Positions 8,582 to 16,582 of a stretch of DNA of 33,503 bases are shown here, piece after piece. Origin of the DNA: Candidatus Nomurabacteria bacterium RIFCSPLOWO2_01_FULL_33_17. Its GTDB lineage: Bacteria; Patescibacteriota; Minisyncoccia; Phycocordibacterales; UBA9973. The position numbers and the translations under genes were made by a program. Below the pieces are notes generated by a model. It saw only the letters and a list, made by a program, of their open reading frames with translations. It searched no databases and was not told where the DNA came from. Position 1 is the stretch's first letter. The number at the start of each line of letters is the position of its first letter. The stretch is from contig MFUO01000031.1 in NCBI GenBank assembly GCA_001786995.1, positions 1-33,503 on the forward strand. The letters run 5' to 3'.

Positions 8582-9277
8582 TTAATCAAGCCAATTCTTT
8601 TTTTCTAATGCACCTCGTGCAGCATTTTGCTCGGCTTCTTGTTTTGAATGGCCTTTGCCCTCGGCGACTCTCTCATTCCCCAAGAATATGCCAACAGTAA
8701 AATGTTTATCGTGATCAGGGCCTGTTTCACTAATGACTTTGTAAACTGGTGTAAAAGACATATGTTCTTGTGATTTTTCTTGAATCAAACTTTTTGCATC
8801 CCGCCATAATTTGTTTTTTACAATTTCATTTATATGGATACACAAATTCTTTTCCACAAAAACTTTCGCATTTTCATAGCCTTGGTCTTCATAAATTGCA
8901 CCAACAACTGCTTCAAAAGTATTTGCTAATATATAAGTTCGGGCTTTACCAATATCACGAGTTTCACCTTTGGATAATAACAAATATTCATTCATTTTAA
9001 GATTTGTGGCAACTTCTCCAATTATATTGGCATTAACAAGTGCGCTACGGTACGCAGTTAATTCGCCTTCGGCACAATCCGGATATGTTTTGTATAAAAA
9101 GTCTGTAACGATTAGCTCTATCACTGCATCGCCTAAAAATTCAAGTCTTTCATTGTGACCAATGCCCAGTTTTGTATTTTCATTCAAATAAGAACGATGT
9201 ACATATGCTTGGGTTAGAAGATCTTTATTTTTAAAACTAACACCAATTGATTTTTCAAATTTTGTAAAATCCACCAT
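8582..9277 (-). CDS. rnc: Ribonuclease III
   Basis: HNERLEFLGDAVIELIVTDFLY signature, YILANTFEAVVGAIYEDQGY, C-terminal dsRBD. Confidence 0.97.
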   Translation of the reverse strand: MVDFTKFEKSIGVSFKNKDLLTQAYVHRSYLNENTKLGIGHNERLEFLGDAVIELIVTDFLYKTYPDCAEGELTAYRSALVNANIIGEVATNLKMNEYLLLSKGETRDIGKARTYILANTFEAVVGAIYEDQGYENAKVFVEKNLCIHINEIVKNKLWRDAKSLIQEKSQEHMSFTPVYKVISETGPDHDKHFTVGIFLGNERVAEGKGHSKQEAEQNAARGALEKKNWLD

Positions 9278-9278
9278 A

Positions 9279-10205
9279 CTATTTTTTTGTATTTGTTATT
9301 ATTTCTGTAGCCTGCGCCAAAAGAGGAATAATGTTTTCGTATAAATTTAAACTTGGAATATTCGAAAGTGGAAACCATTGTGCCCCATCAAGCCCCCCAG
9401 ACTTTTCTAAATGTAAATCAGCAAATTCTGCATATCCGAGAAAATATACTACTTGTTTTTTAACTTTACCCTTTATTGGGTGTGATGCAATATATTCATT
9501 CCGTCCTAATTCTTGTTGGATTGTTATATCTATACCAAGTTCTTCTTTAATTTCGCGAATTGCACCCTGCTGTTCATCATCAATATCGTCTACCCCACCC
9601 TTTGATAATGTCCAAAAACCAAAAATATCATGCACAAGTGCAAAATAAACCATATCATTATAAATTGAATATACTACTGCTCCGGCCTTTTTCTCTATTG
9701 GTAATGTATCAGGGTCAACAACAATTGGTGTTTTGTTTCGCTCTTGTATTCTGTGTGCATTTTTACCATGATCCATTTTACCAGGCTCGCCCATTTCTTT
9801 ATAAACTGCACCCAAGACTCCATTAACAAATTTAGGTGACATATCAGACCCAAAAGATTTTGCAAGTTCAATTGATTCATTAATTGCAACTTTGGGTGGT
9901 ACATTGTCACGATCACCAAATAGTAATTCAGTTAAACCAATACGCAAAATATTACGATCAATAATTCCTATTTTTTCTATTGGCCATTCGGGAGCGGCTT
10001 TGACAATAACATCATCCAATATAGATCTTTTGGATAAAATAAGTTTTGATAAAGTCCGCGCAAAATCCGCATCCGGATGCCCAGGTGCAAATTCAACAAT
10101 ATTACGATTTACAATAGATGGAACTTCTTCAATTATAAGACCACGAAAATCCCACTCGAAAAGTGATTGTAGCACGATAGATCTTGATAAATGCCTGTTT
10201 GCCAT
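9279..10205 (-). CDS. nusB: NusB antitermination factor fused to a C-terminal NUDIX domain
   Basis: N-term SRSIVLQSLFEWDF...IDRNILRIGLTELLF...VAINESIELAKSFGSDMSPKFVNGVLGAV (NusB); C-term GGVDDIDDEQQGAIREIKEELGI (Nudix box). Confidence 0.9.
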   Translation of the reverse strand: MANRHLSRSIVLQSLFEWDFRGLIIEEVPSIVNRNIVEFAPGHPDADFARTLSKLILSKRSILDDVIVKAAPEWPIEKIGIIDRNILRIGLTELLFGDRDNVPPKVAINESIELAKSFGSDMSPKFVNGVLGAVYKEMGEPGKMDHGKNAHRIQERNKTPIVVDPDTLPIEKKAGAVVYSIYNDMVYFALVHDIFGFWTLSKGGVDDIDDEQQGAIREIKEELGIDITIQQELGRNEYIASHPIKGKVKKQVVYFLGYAEFADLHLEKSGGLDGAQWFPLSNIPSLNLYENIIPLLAQATEIITNTKK

Positions 10206-10245
10206 AATTTATTACAATGAACTAATAGAAAAAGAACGCAAAAAA

Positions 10246-10446
10246 TTACTTTTTGCGCTTTTTCATTATCTTTTTCTCCACCTTTTTTAAAACATCAATG
10301 ACCTTTTTTCCTTTGTAAATACCGGTTTTCATATCAACACGGTGGCGCAAATGAACAGATCCTGTTTCTTTATCAGTTACAGTTTTAATGTCTTTCAAAG
10401 CATGGTGCGAACGACGGTTCCCCGTGTGCGCTTTTGTGTGCCTCAT
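10246..10446 (-). CDS. rpmF: 50S ribosomal protein L32
   Basis: MRHTKAHTGNRRSHHALK; the ORF track extends 4 aa upstream (MVIR). Confidence 0.88.
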   Translation of the reverse strand: MRHTKAHTGNRRSHHALKDIKTVTDKETGSVHLRHRVDMKTGIYKGKKVIDVLKKVEKKIMKKRKK

Positions 10447-10513
10447 TCGTATAACCATATATTACTTATACCAAAAATAAGCTTTTTTTGCAACCCTAGA
10501 TTTTTTCGTCACA

Positions 10514-10552
10514 CACCTCATCCCCGACCCTTCTCCTTATCAAGAGAAGGGA
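10514..10552. repeat. REP-like palindrome (left member of an inverted pair)
   Basis: CACCTCATCCCCGACCCTTCTCCTTATCAAGAGAAGGG. Confidence 0.75.
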
Positions 10553-10623
10553 GTGTACTTACATAGAAATGTATAAAGTAATAGATAATATATTTAATAT
10601 AAACTTATAGTATAAAGCTACAA

Positions 10624-10676
10624 CATTCCCCTCTCTTGTAAAGGAGAGGGACGGAAGGGTGAGGTGGGATGAGGTG
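10624..10676. repeat. REP-like palindrome (right, inverted member)
   Basis: ATTCCCCTCTCTTGTAAAGGAGAGGGACGGAAGGGTGAGGTGGGATGAGGTG. Confidence 0.75.
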
Positions 10677-10724
10677 CGACTAAAAAAGATGGTGGTGGTG
10701 GAAAAATAAGATATTTATGCTAGA

Positions 10725-12482
10725 ATGTTTAAATATATGAATGAAAACAATCTTTCCCACATTCGACATTCTTTAGCCCACTTGTTAGGTGCTGCTATTT
10801 TAGAGCTTTATCCAGAAAGTTTTTTAACACTTGGCCCTGCTATAGACAATGGATTTTATTATGGTGCTGAAATCCGAGATAAAGTTAGTGAAGATGATTT
10901 GGAAAAAATTGAAAACAAAATGCGCGAGCTTGCAAAAAACTGGACTGTCTTTGAAAAAGAAATTGTAGATAAAGATAAAGCACGCGAAATTTTTAAAAAT
11001 AATGTTTATAAAAATGAAATAATAGATGGCATTGTAAAAGAAGACCAAGAAATATCTTTATATACTTCTGGGTCTTTTACTGATTTATGTCGTGGTGGTC
11101 ATGTCGAGAATTTTAAAGATATCGATATGTCTGGCTGGAAACTTGACCGCATTGCTGGGGCATATTGGCGGGGGGACGAAAAAAATAAAATGCTAACTCG
11201 TATTTATGGACTTGCATTTGAGAGTAAGGCTAATTTAGAAAATTATTTAGACATGCGCGAAGAAGCAGAAAAAAGAGATCATAAAAAACTTGGAAAACAA
11301 CTTGATCTTTTTACTTTTTCAGATTTGATTGGGGCAGGATTACCACTGTTTACCCCAAAAGGCACACTAATACGCAACTTGCTTGATGAATATGTTTGGG
11401 AATTAAGAAAAAAGGTTGGGTATGAACAAGTAGACATTCCTCATATTACAAAAAAAGATTTATATGAAAAATCAGGTCATTGGTCAAAATTTAAGGATGA
11501 CCTATTTCGTATAGTTTCGCGTGAAGGCCATGAATTTGCAATGAAGCCAATGAATTGCCCTCATCATACACAAATATATGCACGAAAATCTTGGAGCTAT
11601 AAAGAGCTTCCTCAAAGATATGCTTCAACTACAAAAGTATATCGTGACGAACAATCTGGTGAATTATCAGGACTTTCTCGAGTGCGTTCAATTACACAAG
11701 ATGATGCTCATGTATTTTGTAGAATGCAAGATGCTAAAGTTGAAATGGAAAAAATTTATAATATTGTAAAAACATTTTATCAAACTTTTGGTTTTACTCT
11801 TACACCACGACTTTCATTACATGATCCAAACAATATGAATGCTTATTTGGGTAGTAGTGAGATTTGGGAAAAAGCTGAAAATGAATTAAGAAATCTAATA
11901 AAAGAAAAAGCTGATACTGCAATTGAAGCAATTGGTGAAGCCGCATTTTATGGACCTAAAATAGACTTTATGGCCAAAGATGCCATTGGACGCGAATGGC
12001 AAGTTGCAACGATTCAACTTGATATGAATATGCCAGAAAGTTTTGACTTATCATGTACAAACGAAAATGGTGAAAAAGAACGAATTATAATGATTCATGC
12101 TGCAATTATGGGATCTCTTGAAAGATTTATATCTACTTTAATAGAGCATGTAGCCGGAATATTCCCTGTATGGCTATCCCCTGTGCAAGTTACAATTGTG
12201 CCAGTCAGGATCGAGCAACATGGAGAATATGCAAACAAAATACTAGCCCAATTAAGAGAGAAAAATATTAGAGTTGAAATTAGTAATAATGATGATTCAT
12301 TAGGTAAAAGAATTAACAGTGCCAAAGCTCATAAAGTTCCTTATGTTATTGTTATTGGTGACAAAGAAATGGAGTCCGGCAACCTAACAATCGAAACTCG
12401 TACAGAAAAAATAGAGGGGATCATTATTGATGATTTTATAAAAAAATTAGAAAATGAAATAAAAAATAGAACTCTAGGTTAG
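10725..12482 (+). CDS. thrS: Threonyl-tRNA synthetase lacking the TGS domain
   Basis: Editing domain HIRHSLAHLLGAAI...LCRGGHV; class II motifs MKPMNCPHHTQIY, YRDEQSGELSGLSRVRSITQDDAHVFC. Confidence 0.96.
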   Translation: MFKYMNENNLSHIRHSLAHLLGAAILELYPESFLTLGPAIDNGFYYGAEIRDKVSEDDLEKIENKMRELAKNWTVFEKEIVDKDKAREIFKNNVYKNEIIDGIVKEDQEISLYTSGSFTDLCRGGHVENFKDIDMSGWKLDRIAGAYWRGDEKNKMLTRIYGLAFESKANLENYLDMREEAEKRDHKKLGKQLDLFTFSDLIGAGLPLFTPKGTLIRNLLDEYVWELRKKVGYEQVDIPHITKKDLYEKSGHWSKFKDDLFRIVSREGHEFAMKPMNCPHHTQIYARKSWSYKELPQRYASTTKVYRDEQSGELSGLSRVRSITQDDAHVFCRMQDAKVEMEKIYNIVKTFYQTFGFTLTPRLSLHDPNNMNAYLGSSEIWEKAENELRNLIKEKADTAIEAIGEAAFYGPKIDFMAKDAIGREWQVATIQLDMNMPESFDLSCTNENGEKERIIMIHAAIMGSLERFISTLIEHVAGIFPVWLSPVQVTIVPVRIEQHGEYANKILAQLREKNIRVEISNNDDSLGKRINSAKAHKVPYVIVIGDKEMESGNLTIETRTEKIEGIIIDDFIKKLENEIKNRTLG

Positions 12483-12538
12483 TACAAAATAAGGAATTAG
12501 TAAATTCTTATACTTATACTTTTTCCTTATAATTACTA

Positions 12539-14635
12539 TTAGATGTCTATATTCGCGTATCGGGCATTGGTTTGAATAAATGATTTGCGAGGTGGAACTT
12601 CGGAACCCATAAGCATATCAAATATGCGATCAGCTTCTTCGGCATCGTCGACACAAACTTGTTTTAAGATTCTATTTGCAGGATCCATTGTTGTTTCCCA
12701 TAATTCTTCGGAATTCATTTCACCCAAACCCTTATATCTTTGAACATGAATTCTATTAGGTCTTAGGTTCAAGGTCTTAGATTCAAGGTTGTTTTCTTCA
12801 TTTTCTGTTTCCTGTTCATCATCAAGAACAACTATTGCTGATGCATCGTTGCCGGTTAATTTATCTCTTTCTTCATCCGAATATGCATAATGAACTTCTT
12901 TGCCCTGCTTTATTTTAAACAATGGTGGTTGAGCAATATAAATGAATCCCCCATCAATTAGTGGACGGAAATATCTGTAAAACAAAGTTAATATCAGTGT
13001 ACGAATATGGGCTCCGTCCACATCCGCATCAGTTGCAATTATGACTTTATGATAACGAAGTTTTGAAATATCAAAAGTATCTCCTATAGCTGTCCCCATT
13101 GCAACAACAAGATTTTTAATTTGCTCACTACCCAGCATTCGATCAAGTCGTGCTCGTTCGATATTTAAAATTTTTCCTCGTAATGGCAAAATAGCTTGAG
13201 TTCGACGATCACGCCCCATTTTAGCTGTACCACCCGCAGAATCTCCCTCTACAATAAATAATTCGGATTCTTCAGCACTTTTTGTAGAGCAGTCAGCCAA
13301 TTTTCCAGGCAATGTCATGCCTTCAAGTGCGCCTTTTCGTAAAACAGAATCTTTCGCAGCTTTTGCGGCTTTGCGAGATCGCATAGCAAGATTTGCTTTA
13401 TTTATTATGGCTTTAGCTTCATCAGGATTCTCTTCAAAAAATGCTGATAATGCATCACCAAAAACTGTATTAACAGCGCCTTGAGCTTCAGTAGATCCTA
13501 ATTTACCTTTTGTTTGACCTTCAAATTGAATCTCACGCAATTTTACAGAAACAACTGCAACTAAACCTTCTAAAACATCATCTCCTGTAAAACCACCATC
13601 GGCTTCTTTAGCCATCCCAGCTTTTTTAGCATAAGAATTAATAACGCGAGTTAAAGCCATTTTAAATCCAGTAATATGTGTCCCATATTCTGGGTTTGCA
13701 ATATTGTTTGCAAAAGCAACTATTCTTGTAGTTACATCATCAATATAACGGAAAACTACTTCTACTTCTACATTTTCATGTTCTTTTTCTACATGAAAAA
13801 TTGTTGAATGAATTGGTTTTTGAAATTCTGTATAATGTTCAACTAAAGATACTAATCCGCCTTCGAAATAAAAAGTTTGACTAGGTAATTCTAATTCTAA
13901 TTCTTTAAAATAAAAAACATCATCTAGATTAGTTTTTTTCTTTGTTAAAACTGAATCACCCCTGCCTACCGGCCAGGCAGGCATTTCTCGCGCATCAATA
14001 GTAGTAATACGAAGACCTTTGACTAAATAAGCTTGTTGTCTAAAATGATGAATAATAGTATTTAGATTAAATTCACGGTCTTTAAAAATTTCTTCATCTG
14101 GCTCAAAAGTAATAATTGTTCCATGTAATTTAGAAGATCCAATTTTTTTAACAGATGCTTTCTTTTTACCTTGCGAATATTCTTGTTCATATTTACCTCC
14201 ATCACGATGAACAATAGCTTGAGTATAAATAGATAATGCATTAACAACTGAAGCTCCGACACCGTGTAATCCTCCTGTCGCTTTAATATACCCACTTTCA
14301 TCTCCACCAAATTTACCTCCGGCATGAAGAGTTGTCATAACAGTTTCTAAAGCCGAAACTTTTGTTTTGGAATGAATATCAACTGGAATACCACGGCCAT
14401 TATCAGCTACACGAATATGATTACCAGGAAGAAGTACAATTTCAATATCATTACATTCGGAAGCCATAGCTTCATCACGAGAGTTATCAAAAATCTCCCA
14501 TACCAAATGATGCAAGCCCTCTAAACCAGTAGAACCAATGTACATCCCCGGGCGGCGACGAACAGGTTCAAGCCCCTCTAAAACACTGATTTCATCAGCA
14601 CCATATTTGCCATTTTTTGTTGTGTCTTTTGCCAT
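12539..14635 (-). CDS. gyrB: DNA gyrase subunit B
   Basis: EGLEPVRRRPGMYIGSTG, HEIFDNSRDEA region, EGDSAGG, IIATDADVDGAHIRTLILTLFYRY, QRYKGLGEMN. Confidence 0.96.
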   Translation of the reverse strand: MAKDTTKNGKYGADEISVLEGLEPVRRRPGMYIGSTGLEGLHHLVWEIFDNSRDEAMASECNDIEIVLLPGNHIRVADNGRGIPVDIHSKTKVSALETVMTTLHAGGKFGGDESGYIKATGGLHGVGASVVNALSIYTQAIVHRDGGKYEQEYSQGKKKASVKKIGSSKLHGTIITFEPDEEIFKDREFNLNTIIHHFRQQAYLVKGLRITTIDAREMPAWPVGRGDSVLTKKKTNLDDVFYFKELELELPSQTFYFEGGLVSLVEHYTEFQKPIHSTIFHVEKEHENVEVEVVFRYIDDVTTRIVAFANNIANPEYGTHITGFKMALTRVINSYAKKAGMAKEADGGFTGDDVLEGLVAVVSVKLREIQFEGQTKGKLGSTEAQGAVNTVFGDALSAFFEENPDEAKAIINKANLAMRSRKAAKAAKDSVLRKGALEGMTLPGKLADCSTKSAEESELFIVEGDSAGGTAKMGRDRRTQAILPLRGKILNIERARLDRMLGSEQIKNLVVAMGTAIGDTFDISKLRYHKVIIATDADVDGAHIRTLILTLFYRYFRPLIDGGFIYIAQPPLFKIKQGKEVHYAYSDEERDKLTGNDASAIVVLDDEQETENEENNLESKTLNLRPNRIHVQRYKGLGEMNSEELWETTMDPANRILKQVCVDDAEEADRIFDMLMGSEVPPRKSFIQTNARYANIDI
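12759..12788. repeat. Two-copy 14-nt tandem repeat inside gyrB
   Basis: GGTCTTAGGTTCAA + GGTCTTAGATTCAA + GG; encodes NLESKTLNLRP. Confidence 0.7.
13961..13981. repeat. GC-rich palindrome inside gyrB (encodes MPAWPVGRG)
   Basis: CCTGCCT-ACCGGCC-AGGCAGG perfect 7-bp arms in an AT-rich gene. Confidence 0.85.
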
Positions 14636-14702
14636 ATATATCTATATTATAGCAAAAATAGGTATAATTACCAAGCTTTTTTAAAAAAATTTTAATGTAT
14701 AA

Positions 14703-15833
14703 TTAGCGAATCATTACACTAAAAATTTCTCGTGTTTTTTCTTCAAGTTCTTTATGTAGGGTATTTACCTCTTCATCAGTTAAGGTTTTTTCAAGAGAAC
14801 GGTAAGTTATACGATAAGCATAACTCTTTTTGTCAGCACCAAATTTTACATCATTTTCATATTCGTCTAGTAGTGATACCTCTTCAGCTAAATAGCCAAC
14901 TACATCACGAACTAAATCAAAATAATCATTTGGTGAGAAAGTTTTATCAACTACAAAAGAGATATCACGGATTATTGCAGGATATTTACTGACATCGCGA
15001 TAAACATTTCCCAATACAAGTTGTTTTTTAACTCGTTCGTCTTGCGACCAAAGTAATCTAATATCTGGCAAATTCATACTAATAATTGCAAGTCTTTCAA
15101 GACCAAATCCAAATGCCCAGCCATTATAATTCTCTAATCCAAAATTTTTCAAAACATCTTTTCTTGGCATTCCACCACCCATAATCTCAACCCACTTTCC
15201 ATCAAGTTCCACCTCTATTTGTAAAGACGGGTCAGTATAAGGAAATGTATCGTCTAAAAATCTATATTTTACTTCTTTGCCAAAAAGTCCTTCAACAATT
15301 TCTACAAGGGCTTGTTTTAAATCATCAAGATTTAAAACTTTTTTACTATCAGGCACAAGATAAAGACCACCCATTTGATGAAATATATTCATATGGCGAC
15401 GGTCAATTTCGTCTTTTCGATAAACTTTACCATAACAAATTACACCCAGTTTTTCGTTATTTTTTATCTTCTTTTTTATGTCTTTATTATTTAAATAGTA
15501 ATACCACATCACAGTATCATGTGGGCGAAGAATATTTTTTTCATCAAGGTAATAAGTGTCTGACTTACTACGAGCTGGATGATTCGAAGCAAAATTAAAT
15601 AAATCAAAAGAAAGATCAACAGGTACAATTTCAGGAATAATAATATTGTCAAAATCTTTTAAAATATGAATGTTTCTAGTATTTTTAACGATTTGAAAAA
15701 GTGGGCTAGTTTCTAATCGTGACAAATCAGGCATATCTAAATGCCTTTTAATACGCAAACTTTCAGCATCATTTTTATTTGAAAGTGTAACCAAAATCTG
15801 CTCTTGTTCTGTTGTGTCTACTTTAATTTCCAT
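14703..15833 (-). CDS. Single-chain phenylalanyl-tRNA synthetase (PheS catalytic core + FDX-ACB anticodon-binding domain)
   Basis: Class II core ARSKSDTYYL, GKVYRKDEIDRRHMNIFHQMGGLYLV, GWAFGFGLERLAII; C-term SKYPAIIRDISFVVD...AYRITYRSLEKTLTDEEVN (FDX-ACB). Confidence 0.88.
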   Translation of the reverse strand: MEIKVDTTEQEQILVTLSNKNDAESLRIKRHLDMPDLSRLETSPLFQIVKNTRNIHILKDFDNIIIPEIVPVDLSFDLFNFASNHPARSKSDTYYLDEKNILRPHDTVMWYYYLNNKDIKKKIKNNEKLGVICYGKVYRKDEIDRRHMNIFHQMGGLYLVPDSKKVLNLDDLKQALVEIVEGLFGKEVKYRFLDDTFPYTDPSLQIEVELDGKWVEIMGGGMPRKDVLKNFGLENYNGWAFGFGLERLAIISMNLPDIRLLWSQDERVKKQLVLGNVYRDVSKYPAIIRDISFVVDKTFSPNDYFDLVRDVVGYLAEEVSLLDEYENDVKFGADKKSYAYRITYRSLEKTLTDEEVNTLHKELEEKTREIFSVMIR

Positions 15834-15838
15834 ATATC

Positions 15839-15865
15839 AAATATACCCTTTTTAAGGGTATATTT
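15839..15865. terminator. Perfect hairpin between the PG-binding gene and the PheRS gene
   Basis: AAATATACCCTT-TTT-AAGGGTATATTT. Confidence 0.55.
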
Positions 15866-15877
15866 CAATAGATCCAA

Positions 15878-15923
15878 CACCTCACCCTTACCTCCCTCTC
15901 CTGAAAAGATAGGAGAGGGAAAT
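15878..15923. repeat. REP-like palindrome
   Basis: CACCTCACCCTTACCTCCCTCTCCTGAAAAGATAGGAGAGGGAAAT. Confidence 0.75.
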
Positions 15924-15941
15924 CACAATTTAAACACATAT

Positions 15942-16526
15942 CTACTCTGCCAAAAGCTCATTAATTATCTTCATTGTATTACCACCAACTACTCCATCAG
16001 CAGTTATTTTATATTCTGTTTGGAATTTCTTAACGGCTGTTTCAGTCATTGGACCAAAACTACCATCAACTTTACCAGTTAGATAATCATTATCAACTAA
16101 AAATTGTTGAAGTATTTTGACTTCACTACCGTTACTACCTTTTTTCAAAATTTTTGTAATTAGAACAATAGGAGTTTTTATTTCTTCGGGTTCATTTATA
16201 ATTGGTTTAACAGGTTCCACAACTACAATATCTTGTTCTTTTTTATCATCATTTTTAACTGGAACAATAATATTATTATCAACAATTACTTCATTATTAA
16301 CAATTGGAACAACAGGAACAGTATCAACTATAAATGGTGTAGTATTTTCATTAATAGGAGCATCTTTTAATGCTACATTTTCATCTACCACTTCTGCTAC
16401 TTTAGCACCAAAGATTTTTTGAGATAATGCAATTTCTGGATGAATTTTTAGATAAAAAGCCCCAAAAGTTGCGCCACATAATAGCAATAGAATGATTATA
16501 AGAAATGTTAAACCTTTATTTGACAT
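15942..16526 (-). CDS. Membrane-anchored peptidoglycan-binding domain protein
   Basis: N-terminal TM; LKKGSNGSEVKILQQFLVDNDYLTGKVDGSFGPMTETAVKKFQTEYKITADGVVGGNTMKII (PG_binding_1). Confidence 0.9.
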   Translation of the reverse strand: MSNKGLTFLIIILLLLCGATFGAFYLKIHPEIALSQKIFGAKVAEVVDENVALKDAPINENTTPFIVDTVPVVPIVNNEVIVDNNIIVPVKNDDKKEQDIVVVEPVKPIINEPEEIKTPIVLITKILKKGSNGSEVKILQQFLVDNDYLTGKVDGSFGPMTETAVKKFQTEYKITADGVVGGNTMKIINELLAE

Positions 16527-16582
16527 ATGTTATTCTAAATTAATTGAATATACATATAGTATAACATATATTATATAATAAA

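Noticed and set aside
9331-9826. Overlapping plus-strand ORFs
   Set aside because: Antisense to the NusB-NUDIX gene, which has clear domain motifs.
12539-14635. Intein in gyrB
   Set aside because: The extra segments are short (tens of aa) and repeat-like, without intein splice-junction or homing endonuclease motifs.
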